64,000 nucleotides of DNA from Phaeobacter sp. B1627 (GCF_006265095.1 NZ_VCNK01000020.1:62001-126000); one strand, 5' to 3'; counted from the stretch's first letter, positions 16,770 to 26,204 are shown. Program-made: numbers and translations. The notes: generated by a model from the letters alone, not told the origin.

Positions 16770-17857
16770 AGCACGCTTTCCTTGGCACGTTTGCGCATCT
16801 CTTCTGCAAAGCGGATCGCAGCCGCAACCGGGGCAAAATGCTCCTCGGCGATTTCTTCCCCAACTTCCACAGTCGCGTACAAAGCGCGTGCGGTGGGCGG
16901 GTCACTGTGCAGCGGCACGCCATGTTCCTGCGCAATTTCCCGTATGACCGCCGCGACCTCGTCCACGCCCTTGGCCACACATTCCGGTGCGCTGCCGGAA
17001 ACACGGCTCCATTTCAACGCCACTGCATAGTGGGTCGGGTTCACGATCACCACATCGGCGGTCGGAACGGCCGCCTTGATCTGCTTGGCAACAATCTGGC
17101 GCCCCTTCTGCTTTCGCTGTCCCTTGGTATGTGGATCGCCCTCGGAGTTCTTCATCTCATCCATGACATCTTTCCGCGACATCATGTTTTTTCGAATGAA
17201 TTCAGCCTGTTGGAATGGTGCGTCGATCAATCCTATCCCGAGCGAAATAATCAGCGTCAGGATCAGGAATTCCATGGCCAGCTGAACCAGAAACGGGGTG
17301 ACCGTCTCGACACCGGTTCCAACGATGGCAATCATCTCGGGTATACGCCACGTCAGATATACCCCAAGGGCAATCGAATAGAGGAGCAGTTTGAAAAAGC
17401 TCTTGCCAAACTCAAACAGCCCGGCGCGTCCGAATTTGTTCTGGGCATTCTTGACGATCGACAAGCGCGAGAATTTCGGCTCGATCCGTTTGGGCGCGAA
17501 CACCATGGCGCTCTGCGCAAATACAGCCAGTAGAACCAAGGCAGCAGGCACAATGAACCAGGGCAGGACTGACCGGAAGGCCGCCGTCATCAGTTCCCCG
17601 GCAACCGGAGCCGCCATACTGTCCCCGAAAAACACCGGCGCAAGTCGGTCAGGCTGATCGATCATGGACATCAAGACAGTGCCAAGCTGTTCCACGCTGC
17701 TGCGACCGGCCGCGTAAAAGGCGATCAATAGCCCCATGTAGGACGCGGCCTGAAGAAGATCGTTCGACTTCGGAACGTCCCCTCCCTGCCGGGCTTTGCG
17801 AAGTTTTTCGGGCGTAGGCTCGAATGACTTGTCTGAGTCGTCTTTGTCGTCGCTCAT
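16766..17857 (-). CDS. flhB: FlhB, export switch protein
   Basis: Inner-membrane export component that switches substrate specificity from rod/hook to filament, 363 residues. It opens with the family signature DKSFEPTPEKLRKARQGGDV, has four hydrophobic segments, and contains the autocleavage site NPTH in VVIVNPTHYAVALKW. The cytoplasmic tail ends LYATVEVGEEIAEEHFAPVA. It overlaps fliR and the fliJ-like gene by four bases each. Confidence 0.97.
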   Translation of the reverse strand: MSDDKDDSDKSFEPTPEKLRKARQGGDVPKSNDLLQAASYMGLLIAFYAAGRSSVEQLGTVLMSMIDQPDRLAPVFFGDSMAAPVAGELMTAAFRSVLPWFIVPAALVLLAVFAQSAMVFAPKRIEPKFSRLSIVKNAQNKFGRAGLFEFGKSFFKLLLYSIALGVYLTWRIPEMIAIVGTGVETVTPFLVQLAMEFLILTLIISLGIGLIDAPFQQAEFIRKNMMSRKDVMDEMKNSEGDPHTKGQRKQKGRQIVAKQIKAAVPTADVVIVNPTHYAVALKWSRVSGSAPECVAKGVDEVAAVIREIAQEHGVPLHSDPPTARALYATVEVGEEIAEEHFAPVAAAIRFAEEMRKRAKESVL

Positions 17858-18633
17858 GGCATGCCCGCACCCGGATTTGCAAAGAACATCAGCAGGCTAC
17901 GTCCCCAGACATCAAGGATCATCGGCGCACCGATCATCAAGATACCGAGACCTCCGAGGGTGATCGCAGGTGCGCCGATGAAGATCACCATCAGCTGCGG
18001 CATGGCGCGGTTGATAATCCCAAGCGTCAGGTTGTAGATGACTGCCGTGATCAGGAACGGCGCGGAAAGCGTAAAGGCCATCGAGAAGGTCGCGGATACG
18101 CGATGCACGCCCCAGGCGGAAAAACTGCCGGCATCAGGGAATTGGCCGAGCGGGAACAAATCGTAGGATCGGATCAACAACTCTGCTGCCCTGATATGCA
18201 AGTCCAGCATCACGGCGAGCGCAAGGCCGGAAATCCACAAGATAGCGCCGAGAGCGGGCATCGGGTCTGCACCTGCCCCGCCCAAAACCTGGCTGAGGGA
18301 TGTACATTGAGCCGCGATGGATCCTGCGGTCTGCAGCATGTGCATAAACATACGCAGCGCCATCCCAAGCCCGAGCCCCACGACCACTTCTGTGGCGATC
18401 AATCCCGCGTATTGCATAATGCTCTGTGGCATGGCGATTTGCGGCAGGGCCGGCGCGACGATCGCGGTGAACACAAGCCCCACGATCATTCGGATCTGTG
18501 TCGGCAGAAACGTTTCGCTGAATGCCGGCATGATCGACGTCATCGCGCCGACGCGCAGGAATACGATCGCTGCATGCCAGAACCCGGCCCCGAAAAGGGC
18601 CATCAGTTCCGGAGTGATGCCGACAAAATTCAC
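17854..18633 (-). CDS. fliR: FliR, export gate membrane protein
   Basis: Polytopic inner-membrane protein of the type III gate, 259 residues with about six hydrophobic helices. FliR features are FWHAAIVFLRVGAMTSIMPA near the N-terminus and IATEVVVGLGLGMALRMFMH. The start is GTG and overlaps the flhA stop, giving a tight flhA-fliR-flhB order. Confidence 0.95.
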   Translation of the reverse strand: MNFVGITPELMALFGAGFWHAAIVFLRVGAMTSIMPAFSETFLPTQIRMIVGLVFTAIVAPALPQIAMPQSIMQYAGLIATEVVVGLGLGMALRMFMHMLQTAGSIAAQCTSLSQVLGGAGADPMPALGAILWISGLALAVMLDLHIRAAELLIRSYDLFPLGQFPDAGSFSAWGVHRVSATFSMAFTLSAPFLITAVIYNLTLGIINRAMPQLMVIFIGAPAITLGGLGILMIGAPMILDVWGRSLLMFFANPGAGMP

Positions 18634-20720
18634 GCGGCCACCATTCCGACAAGCGCCGGACGCGCTTCCAGACCGATTTCCTCGAAGGACAGAACCGGGT
18701 TGAGGATGCCTCTGGAGCGCAAGATGGTGCGCAGATAACGGCGGCGGCGCGTCGAGGTCACAATCGCGGCAAAGATCCCTTGCTCAGTGACCTGATTGAT
18801 CTTGTCGCTCATTGCGTCAACCAGCTTGTTGAACGTGTCCGGCGGCAACGCGATATCGAGGCCCGTCTGCGTTTCCACCTGGTAGGTCGTGAAGGCATCT
18901 TCCCATTCAGGCGCCAGTTGCACCAGGGGAATGGTGCCATCCTCGCGTTTCATTTCTGCCACCAATTGGAAACCCAGTCGCTGACGCACGTGCTCGGTGA
19001 TCAATTCGGGCATCGTCGTCCGCAGTCGCGCCTCGGCAATGGACTCGAGGATGAGAGGCATGTTCCGGATCGAAACGCGCTCTTCCAGCAGCAGGCGCAA
19101 TACGGAATGCAATGTGTCGATCGGCACTTTATCCGGGATCAGCTCTTCCAGCAGCTTTTTGTTGCCATTTGAACGGAACTCATCCGTCAGCTCGGTCATT
19201 TCCCGCAACAGACGACGCAGCGCTTTGAGGGTTAGCAAGCGTGGGAAGCTCTGTTTCACAACCTCCAGAAGATGCGTTGCGAGAATTTCAGGCGGAGACA
19301 CAACAGTGGCCCCCATCAATGCGGCGTCTTCCTGGTATTTGGTCCCGATCCATCGCGCCGGCGCGCCGTAGACGGGTTCAGTCACATCCGTGCCTGAGGG
19401 AAGGGCTGCGTGGTTATCGGGCATCAGTGCCAGAACCATGTCCGGATGCAGGGTGCCGCGTGCCTGTTCCACCCCCTGGATGCGGATAACATATGTGCCG
19501 TTGTCGAGTTCGGCTTCATCAGTCAGTCGGATTTCGGGCAAAATAAGCCCAAATGTCGTCGCCACATGAGTTCGCATATTGGCGATCCGAGCATCCAGGC
19601 CGGTTCCCGGGTCAAGAACCATGGACACGAGATCCTGCGAGAACTCCAGGTGAAGATCGTCAAGATCAAGAATGTCGCCCAGCGCTTTTGCTTTTTCCGG
19701 CGATTTGACCTCTTCCACCTGGGCATCCAGGAGCGCTTTGTCTTCCGCGGCATTCTTCACGTACATACGGTACGAAAGATACCCAAGCCCGCCGCCCCCG
19801 CAAATGAACGGCAAAAACGGAAGCCCCGGCACCAGCGCGAACAAAATCATCAGCACCGAAACAGTCGCCAGCGCGCCTGGGTGTTTGCCCAATTGAGAGA
19901 AGATTGCGGTATCCGTCGCCCCGGTGGCACCACCGCGCGCGAGCAACAGAGCCGCCGCGATCGAGATGATCACCGAGGGGATCTGCGACACAAGGCCGTC
20001 ACCAACGGTCAGAATGGCATAAGTCTCGAACGCGGTTCCGATCGGCATGCCGTGGATCAGAACACCCATGATCAATCCGACAACCAGATTCAGCAGCGTG
20101 ATCAAGAGACCGGCGATTGCATCGCCTTTGACAAATTTCGACACACCGTCGAGCGAACCAAAGAAGGTGGTTTCGCGCTGCTCTGTCTCGCGGCGTTCTT
20201 TGGCAGTGGCATGATCAATTGCGCCGGCCGACATATCGCTGTCGATTGCCAGCTGTTTGCCGGGCATCCCATCCAGCGCAAAGCGCGCGCCGACTTCGGC
20301 CATTCGCGCCGCGCCCTTCGTGATGACCATGAAGTTCACGATCAATAGAACGCCAAACACAACGAGCCCGAGGAAGACGTTGCCGTCCATCACAAAGTTC
20401 GCGAAACCTTCGATCACGTTCCCTGCCGCATCGGTGCCACTGTGCCCCTGCCCGATGATGAGCTTGGTCGACGAAACATTCAGGGACAGCCGGAGCATCA
20501 AAGATCCCAACAGGATCGTTGGAAACGATGAAAAGTCCAGCGGCCTTTCGATAAACAGTGTGATCGTGAAGATCAGGATCGCCAGCGCGAAAGATGTGGC
20601 CAGACCAACGTCCAGAACCCACGCAGGCATCGGCAGGATCATCATGACAATAATCGCCATGAGCGCCATGGCGAGGAGTATCGTCGGATTGAATAGCTCT
20701 TTGACTGATAGTTTCGGCAC
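18630..20720 (-). CDS. flhA: FlhA, export gate
   Basis: Large export-gate protein, 696 residues, with an N-terminal membrane half and a C-terminal cytosolic ring. The FHIPEP region is well conserved (KGAARMAEVGARFALDGMPG, then KQLAIDSDMSAGAI and KERRETEQRETTFFGSLDGV). The cytosolic half contains PLVQLAPEWEDAF and TSTRRRRYLRTIL. The start is GTG at 20720, preceded by AAGAGAAA. It is the first gene of the leftward flhA-fliR-flhB-fliJ operon. Confidence 0.97.
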   Translation of the reverse strand: MPKLSVKELFNPTILLAMALMAIIVMMILPMPAWVLDVGLATSFALAILIFTITLFIERPLDFSSFPTILLGSLMLRLSLNVSSTKLIIGQGHSGTDAAGNVIEGFANFVMDGNVFLGLVVFGVLLIVNFMVITKGAARMAEVGARFALDGMPGKQLAIDSDMSAGAIDHATAKERRETEQRETTFFGSLDGVSKFVKGDAIAGLLITLLNLVVGLIMGVLIHGMPIGTAFETYAILTVGDGLVSQIPSVIISIAAALLLARGGATGATDTAIFSQLGKHPGALATVSVLMILFALVPGLPFLPFICGGGGLGYLSYRMYVKNAAEDKALLDAQVEEVKSPEKAKALGDILDLDDLHLEFSQDLVSMVLDPGTGLDARIANMRTHVATTFGLILPEIRLTDEAELDNGTYVIRIQGVEQARGTLHPDMVLALMPDNHAALPSGTDVTEPVYGAPARWIGTKYQEDAALMGATVVSPPEILATHLLEVVKQSFPRLLTLKALRRLLREMTELTDEFRSNGNKKLLEELIPDKVPIDTLHSVLRLLLEERVSIRNMPLILESIAEARLRTTMPELITEHVRQRLGFQLVAEMKREDGTIPLVQLAPEWEDAFTTYQVETQTGLDIALPPDTFNKLVDAMSDKINQVTEQGIFAAIVTSTRRRRYLRTILRSRGILNPVLSFEEIGLEARPALVGMVAA

Positions 20721-21093
20721 GGATTTTTTCTCTTATATCAAAGCGATCAGGAGCGGGCCGACAGATGCGGCCAGAGTGAAACCATCCCCGACTCCCCTTG
20801 CATACTGGGGAGAGACAGGCAGTTGAGGGGGAAGAAACTGACGGGGAAACGAGAATAATTTCGCCGCACAAATGCAACGAGCCGCATCGACAAGGGTGTC
20901 CCTCGCAGCGCGGCATCCATTTCCCAAGGCCCAGGCCCGGTCTGTGTTTTCGGTTTCACTGGCATTCTGCCCGTTCCAAATCAGGATTCTTCCCTGACCC
21001 TCACGCTAGGCTTCGAGCGTTTACAAAGTATTATCATCGCTAAAGGAAATGGCCGCTCCTCAGGGCGGCCAGATGAAACGCTAGATAGATTTC
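20721..21093. other. Intergenic region upstream of flhA
   Basis: This 373-bp stretch between flhA and the 813-aa protein gene must hold the flhA promoter. Short open frames are present on both strands but none has a ribosome site or a recognisable product. No CtrA box was found. The only clear structure is the hairpin at 21050-21071. Confidence 0.5.
21050..21071 (-). terminator. Hairpin after the 813-aa protein gene
   Basis: TGGCCGC / GCGGCCA, a 7-bp stem around an eight-base loop, 23 bp beyond the leftward stop. On the minus strand it is followed by TTTCCTTT, a weak U-tract, so it is a probable but modest terminator. Confidence 0.5.
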
Positions 21094-23535
21094 CTAGTCC
21101 GCTGGCGGCGCCCGTTCGACTTGCCGGAGCAACTCCTCGATGGAGCTCCGGGCACCGGCGCTACTTTCCAGCAAAGCACGTGCCTCTGCCAGGGGAGGAA
21201 GCCCCTGCGGTTCACTTACCGCCGTATCAATCTGCGTAGTGAGATCGGCTACGGCACGGAAAGGAGCGGCCTCGGTATCAAACTGTTCTGCGGCGTTCAG
21301 ATCCTCAGAATGCCAGAACCCTCGGGCTGCTTCATTCAATTCCTGAGCAGACAGCATGTATTCACTGGCGCGTTCGTATTCTTTGTTGCGCCACAACGCC
21401 CTCGCGCGCATGCGGTCAGCCTGTGCGCCTTCAAGCCCCATCAATTGGACCAGTGCACGTTGTGGCTGATCCATAGCCAGATGTGCCTCGGCACTCATCA
21501 TTCGCCGATCCTCATTTTCCGGCTCCAGACTCATCTTGCGCAAAATCGCCTCGGCTTGCTCGGCAAAACCCAAGTCTAGAAGACGCCGGGCCACCACATC
21601 ACCGACCTGACCGGCCCGGGTTGCGCCGGCCTCTTCGGCAAAGATCAGAGCATATTTGAGAAAGGTGACATCGTTGGCGTTTTCGGTCAGCAAGGTCATG
21701 ATCGGTGCGTTGACCTTGTTGCGCGCGCCGGGCCCGTCACGGCTTTGCATCTTGTGCGCCCGGGAGAATGCAGCATCAAAACGCCCTGTCAACGCCAGAG
21801 CAATGACTTCAGCAACACGCAGCTCGGCGCCAAGTGGCGTGTCGCGGCTCTCAAGTTCATAAGACGCCGTCAGCTCGGGAACATCAGGAGACAGGGCCCG
21901 GCGCTCCCGATAGGTCAGCTCGATCAATTCAATCAGAGCCTTTGGCGTATTTTCACTTTGCTCTGCCACCTCCTCCGTCAGGTTGCGCGCGACGGCATCG
22001 GTATTCCCTTCAAGCTGCGCAATTGCTGCCTCGGCAAGATTTCGGTCGGGCACGGCATCTATCCCGGTCCGGTCAACCGAACGCAGTGCAGCCTTTGCCA
22101 CATGAGGGTCCCCCGCGACCGCAAAAAAGGTGCTCATCCGCGGCCCCATCTGAACGCGCAGATGGGCAGGAAGCTTTGCAAAGGCTTGCTGGATCGCATC
22201 GGTGTTTGCATTTTTTTTCACAACGCCATCCGACATCGCGGCCCAAAATGCAGCATCTCCATCGCAGGTTTGCTGTCCGATAAACACGGTATTCACCGGC
22301 AGGGACGCGGCATCGAGAATACCGGCCAGCGTATTCATGATGTCCCGTGACCTGGGGTTCAGGTCGTTTTCTGGAATCATACGCAGGGTCGCACGCGCTT
22401 CTGCCCCAAAGCCGAAATACAAATATGTGCGTGCCAGCTTGAGAGCCGTATCGCGATTGACCGCATCAAATTCGCCAAACAACTTGGACCGTAACGCTCC
22501 GATCTGAACGGCAAAGGGCTCGGGCCCACCCCATTTGTGGATGGCCATTTCGCGGTTCTCGATGCAGTGAGCGGCCTCTTTCTGCCCATCTGGTCCCACA
22601 GCCAACAACCCGGTCTCGCGATCAATTGCTGAGGTAACAGAAATGTTGTCGAGTGGATTTAGGGGTCTGTTCTCGTTGCCAAGCGGATCAAGTTGCATAT
22701 TGTCCTGCAACTGCTCCGTGGGCTTAAGTAGCCCCTGCTCGCTGGCCCGCCCAATTTGTTGCAACAAGCGCGTTTCGGAATCATTGACCATCGCGGCGCG
22801 CTGATTTTCGTCAAAGTCCATCAGAAGACTCGCGTCTGCATTCAGCCTTGCAGGTTCCGATTTACCATCTTCGGTCTTAACCTCGGTTGGTTTCTTCGGT
22901 TCAGAGTTTCCAGGTTGCGATGGGTTCGAAGGGTCTGCCCCCGCCGCCGCGAATTGCGTTGTCGGGTCTATAAACAATGGTAATTCAATAGGCCCAGTGC
23001 GGGACGGTTGCTGTTGAGCACTCCCGAAAGTGGCCTCGACCGCCTCTTCCAGATCCATAGCCACCCGAGCGCTCGCCAGATCCTGGCGCCCAAGATTAAA
23101 ACTGTATCCTCCGCCGCTGACCGGGAAAGTAAGCGGCAAACTCGACGAATCGCCAGGCACCGCGAGTTCCAGTGGACGACCTTCGCGCACATCGATAACC
23201 AGATATCCGTCAGCCTGCTGATAGTAGTCTACGACACATTCGCATCCAAGATCGATCCGAAGCGGCTGCCCTGGTCCGTTCTGGGAAACCGATTGGATGC
23301 GGGTTCGTGGAATGAGGTCAAAAACACTTTGCGTGTTGAACAAAGCCGTCGGCGACCCGACGTTGACTGTTGCAATGCGATCGCTCTGGGTCAGCGACCA
23401 TTCCACGCCATCAGGGATTCGCATCACCAGTCGTGAAAAGTCACTGTGCTCCCCCGAGCGCGCAACAATTGTCTGTGCTTCTGCATAGTCGGCCACCACT
23501 CCTGCGGCGACAAATGCGATTGCTCGCGAAATCAT
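21094..23535 (-). CDS. Large periplasmic flagellar-locus protein
   Basis: Predicted exported protein of 813 residues behind motA. Residues 1-20 look like a signal peptide ending ADYAEA. Residues 25-125 form a beta-rich region with the flavour of an AMIN-type domain (PTALFNTQSVFDLIPRTRIQ). Residues 190-290 are low-complexity, and the C-terminal 500 residues are helical repeats of TPR character (ALKLARTYLYFGFGAEARAT, and RRLLDLGFAEQAEAILRKMS). I do not recognise a named family. Its start overlaps the motA stop by four bases, so a stator-related periplasmic role, perhaps like MotC of rhizobia, is an inference. Confidence 0.8.
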   Translation of the reverse strand: MISRAIAFVAAGVVADYAEAQTIVARSGEHSDFSRLVMRIPDGVEWSLTQSDRIATVNVGSPTALFNTQSVFDLIPRTRIQSVSQNGPGQPLRIDLGCECVVDYYQQADGYLVIDVREGRPLELAVPGDSSSLPLTFPVSGGGYSFNLGRQDLASARVAMDLEEAVEATFGSAQQQPSRTGPIELPLFIDPTTQFAAAGADPSNPSQPGNSEPKKPTEVKTEDGKSEPARLNADASLLMDFDENQRAAMVNDSETRLLQQIGRASEQGLLKPTEQLQDNMQLDPLGNENRPLNPLDNISVTSAIDRETGLLAVGPDGQKEAAHCIENREMAIHKWGGPEPFAVQIGALRSKLFGEFDAVNRDTALKLARTYLYFGFGAEARATLRMIPENDLNPRSRDIMNTLAGILDAASLPVNTVFIGQQTCDGDAAFWAAMSDGVVKKNANTDAIQQAFAKLPAHLRVQMGPRMSTFFAVAGDPHVAKAALRSVDRTGIDAVPDRNLAEAAIAQLEGNTDAVARNLTEEVAEQSENTPKALIELIELTYRERRALSPDVPELTASYELESRDTPLGAELRVAEVIALALTGRFDAAFSRAHKMQSRDGPGARNKVNAPIMTLLTENANDVTFLKYALIFAEEAGATRAGQVGDVVARRLLDLGFAEQAEAILRKMSLEPENEDRRMMSAEAHLAMDQPQRALVQLMGLEGAQADRMRARALWRNKEYERASEYMLSAQELNEAARGFWHSEDLNAAEQFDTEAAPFRAVADLTTQIDTAVSEPQGLPPLAEARALLESSAGARSSIEELLRQVERAPPAD

Positions 23536-24401
23536 GCTGCGTCCTGTTTCACCGAATTCAAGGCCTCTTCCAACTCGGAAAACCCGGGCCGGATGTGGGA
23601 TGGCGTATTCTGGCGCCCCACCTCAATACAGATTGCGGCGGCGTGGTTATGAAGGTTGGCCACAAGAACCTCTCGGATCAGCTGGTAAAAATGCGCGTCC
23701 TCTTCAACCACGGCTTTGACCTTGCCCGCAAAGGGCGCGACCAGACCGTAGGACAGGAAAACACCCAGAAAGGTTCCCACCAGCGCGCCACCGATCATTT
23801 TACCCAAAACTTCTGGTGGTTGATCGATGGAGGCCATCGTCTTGATAACCCCCAGAACAGCGGCAACGATCCCAAGAGCCGGAAGGCCATCCGCCATGCT
23901 TTGCAACGCGTGGCTAGAATGCAGCGCGTGATGAAGGTTGGCTTCGATACGCTTTTCCAGAACCTCTTCAACCTGATGTGGGTCGTCGTAGTTCATTGAG
24001 GCCGAACGCATTGTATCGCTGATCAGATTGATCGCTTCCTTGTCGGCCAGGATCTTGGGGTATTTGCTGAAGACTGCGGAATTTTCCGGGTCTTCGATAT
24101 GCTGCTCCACCTCGACCGGGTTTGCGCGTGCGATTCGGATCAGGGCGAACATAAGACACAGAAGATCCCGGTAGTCGTCAGGGGCCCATTTCGGCCCTTT
24201 GAAGACCTTGCCGATGTCCTTGATCGTATGCTTCACGCCGCCCATATCATTGCTGATCAGGAATGCACCAACGGCGGCCCCCCCGATCATCATCATTTCA
24301 AACGGCAGCGATTTAATGATGATGCCCAGTTTGCCACCCGCAAGCAGGTAGCCACCGAACACCATGACAAAAATCACAATGATCCCCACAATACCGATCA
24401 T
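23532..24401 (-). CDS. motA: MotA, flagellar stator subunit
   Basis: Proton-channel stator protein of the flagellar motor, 289 residues with four membrane segments. Typical motifs are FVMVFGGYLLAGGKLGIIIK at the N-terminus, the TMRSASMNYDDPHQVEEVLE cytoplasmic loop, and SMADGLPALGIVAAVLGVIK then GKMIGGALVGTFLGVFLSYG. motB does not follow, as it does in enterobacteria. Instead an 813-residue periplasmic protein gene overlaps its stop. Confidence 0.96.
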   Translation of the reverse strand: MIGIVGIIVIFVMVFGGYLLAGGKLGIIIKSLPFEMMMIGGAAVGAFLISNDMGGVKHTIKDIGKVFKGPKWAPDDYRDLLCLMFALIRIARANPVEVEQHIEDPENSAVFSKYPKILADKEAINLISDTMRSASMNYDDPHQVEEVLEKRIEANLHHALHSSHALQSMADGLPALGIVAAVLGVIKTMASIDQPPEVLGKMIGGALVGTFLGVFLSYGLVAPFAGKVKAVVEEDAHFYQLIREVLVANLHNHAAAICIEVGRQNTPSHIRPGFSELEEALNSVKQDAA

Positions 24402-24475
24402 AGGTAAGCTCCAAATATTGTCACAGTCTGAAAGGTAGGCCAGTCGTGTTAAGAAAGGCTGAGTGAGAGCCCAAG

Positions 24476-25090
24476 TTACTCCTTAGGCACTTCACCATTT
24501 CGTCCGGCCAGCACGACGCTGATGGTATAGGCTGCTTCAGGGCTCAGACCCGCCATCACGCCGGCAGCGGATTCCGGGCGCATACGGGACAGAAAACCAG
24601 CCGCAAAACTCGGGTCCATTTCCTCAAACAAAGCAGCAGCATCTTTGGGCTTCATCTGTTCATAGACAGAGGTCAGCTTGGTCACGTCCTGCTCTGCGGC
24701 ACCATCGGCAAGAGTGAGCGTTGCCAGTAGCTTCGCCTCGGCTTGCTGCAGATCCATGAGCTTTTTCTCAATCGCCTGATCGGCAATCTCCAACGCCTTC
24801 ATCCGGTCTTCGATTTCGGCTTCACGCTCTGCGAGCTGCATCTCGCGTTTTTTGAAGGCGGCAATCATCGCCTGCATCTCTGCCGAATCGGGTATCCCCG
24901 CCGCAGATGGCGCCATCTCGTTGGTTTCTTCGGTGTCGGTTTTTGCTGCCGCCACTTCCCGCGCAATAGCCGGCGCCGCTTCCAGAGCGATCCGGACAAT
25001 GGCCGACCCCATCAGAAATACTGCCAGAAGCATCAAGGTGCCGCGCTTCGCCCGGTACATCTTCTTTGATTTATCTGCCTTTGCCATCAT
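24476..25090 (-). CDS. MotE-like flagellar protein
   Basis: Protein of 204 residues with an N-terminal membrane anchor (GTLMLLAVFLMGSAIVRIAL), a long charged coiled coil (ERE AEIEDRMKALEIADQAIE region, residues 85-135) and a C-terminal MgtE-N-like helical domain (YEQMKPKDAAALFEEMDPSF, then AAGFLSRMRPESAAGVMAGL). This is the architecture of MotE, the periplasmic chaperone of MotC in rhizobia. It lies between fliL and motA in the same leftward operon and overlaps the upstream gene by four bases. Confidence 0.75.
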   Translation of the reverse strand: MMAKADKSKKMYRAKRGTLMLLAVFLMGSAIVRIALEAAPAIAREVAAAKTDTEETNEMAPSAAGIPDSAEMQAMIAAFKKREMQLAEREAEIEDRMKALEIADQAIEKKLMDLQQAEAKLLATLTLADGAAEQDVTKLTSVYEQMKPKDAAALFEEMDPSFAAGFLSRMRPESAAGVMAGLSPEAAYTISVVLAGRNGEVPKE

Positions 25091-25551
25091 GCGACCCGAT
25101 TCTGATTTCGGTTGTGACGAACGAACATCAGCCCAGATGGTTTCGCCTCTTCCTGCGGTTCAACGGGTTGAGCCGCCTCTTCCTGTCCGTCGGCCTCATA
25201 GGCCGCTGCAAGGGCATCGTTTTCCTCAGTGCGGCTTGCACTGGTTTCCAGCCGCTTATCCGGCTGGGGCGCAATGTCATGCATGGAGGCCATCATCAGC
25301 TCCAGCTTGTGCGACACCGATTCGGCGCGGCCGGTCAGCTGCTCCAGCGCCTTGCTCGAGCCGTCCGACATCTGCCGGGCCGACACCAGCGATTTGTTCA
25401 GATCGTCCACTTGCGACGAAAGCACCGCCACAGCCCCGCCAACCCCTTTTTCAAGGTCGTTGAACCGCTTCAGTCGGCGCGACAGCACCAGGCAATAAAA
25501 CCCGGCACCCAGTGCTCCGGCCGCAAGCAGGATATCAGCTATAAGTTCCAT
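25087..25551 (-). CDS. Membrane-anchored flagellar-locus protein, DUF6468-like
   Basis: A 154-residue protein with one N-terminal transmembrane helix (MELIADILLAAGALGAGFYC) followed by a cytoplasmic basic turn (LSRRLKRFNDLEKG), a helical coiled coil and a disordered acidic tail. It resembles the DUF6468 proteins found beside fliL and motE-type genes in alphaproteobacteria, but I cannot confirm this without a profile search. Function unknown. It is coupled to the MotE-like gene by a four-base overlap. Confidence 0.7.
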   Translation of the reverse strand: MELIADILLAAGALGAGFYCLVLSRRLKRFNDLEKGVGGAVAVLSSQVDDLNKSLVSARQMSDGSSKALEQLTGRAESVSHKLELMMASMHDIAPQPDKRLETSASRTEENDALAAAYEADGQEEAAQPVEPQEEAKPSGLMFVRHNRNQNRVA

Positions 25552-25560
25552 CCTGTCCTC

Positions 25561-26085
25561 CTAGTTGAGTACGAAATCCATAATCAGCAGATCACGCACG
25601 CGACCTTGTCCGGTCGCTATGTTGATCCGCCGTAGCATCTGTGCCCGCAGTTTAGGCAGCGCCATCGGATCGGTCAGATCCTCAAGCTCGAGCGCCCGCA
25701 GGTAACTGTTGAGGACATCGACAACTCTGGGGAGGACTTTCTCAACCTCGACCTGATCGGCCTGGTTGACCTCGAGTTGTGCACGGAACCGAAGTTGACT
25801 GACTCCGCTGGCTTTGCGCAGCGTAATCACGATCGGTTCCATTTCGATAAAAGCAAGATTGGCGATTTCGTCCGCCGACTCACCCTTGTCCACGCCTTCT
25901 GGCGCCTCTTCGGTTCCATCCTCCGCACTTTGAGCGGACGTGTTACCAAAGGGAAGAAGACCTGACTGAACAGCGTAAAACCCGCCCCCTGCGCCAGCAA
26001 TACAAAGCACGAGCCCTATGATCAGGGGCATCTTACTTTTCTTTGCGGACCCATTTGTTTCTATATCAGCTACAGCGTCTGTCAT
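25561..26085 (-). CDS. fliL: FliL, flagellar basal body-associated protein
   Basis: Inner-membrane protein of 174 residues with one transmembrane helix (MPLIIGLVLCIAGAGGGFYA) and a periplasmic FliL domain (FIEMEPIVITLRKASGVSQL, then LRAQMLRRINIATGQGRVRD and the LLIMDFVLN end). The frame is open to an ATG at 26118, but the ATG at 26085 has AGGGA in front and begins where FliL proteins usually do. It is the first gene of the leftward fliL operon, divergent from fliF over a CtrA-like box. A second FliL-like gene is at 15771. Confidence 0.9.
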   Translation of the reverse strand: MTDAVADIETNGSAKKSKMPLIIGLVLCIAGAGGGFYAVQSGLLPFGNTSAQSAEDGTEEAPEGVDKGESADEIANLAFIEMEPIVITLRKASGVSQLRFRAQLEVNQADQVEVEKVLPRVVDVLNSYLRALELEDLTDPMALPKLRAQMLRRINIATGQGRVRDLLIMDFVLN

Positions 26086-26131
26086 GGCTATCCCTAAAAC
26101 ATCGTGCAACCCGTTCATAACCCGACAGGAA

Positions 26132-26146
26132 CTAACCGAATGTTAA
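26132..26146. promoter_or_regulatory. CtrA-like box, fliL/fliF divergent promoter
   Basis: CTAA, seven bases, TTAA, one mismatch from TTAA-N7-TTAA, in the 119-bp gap between the divergent fliL and fliF operons, 58 bp before the chosen fliF start. In Caulobacter the fliL and fliF promoters are classic CtrA targets, which supports the call. Confidence 0.45.
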
Positions 26147-26204
26147 GGCCAATCGGAGAAAAGGGTTGCAGGCCGGAGAGAACGCCGGTGCGACGGAGGT
26201 TAAT

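Noticed and set aside
20747-20965. A 72-codon minus-strand frame upstream of flhA
   Set aside because: No ribosome site, no similarity that I recognise, and it lies where the flhA promoter should be.
24402-24475. A TTAAC half-site upstream of motA as a CtrA box
   Set aside because: Only one half-site is present; the second element does not match at N7 spacing.
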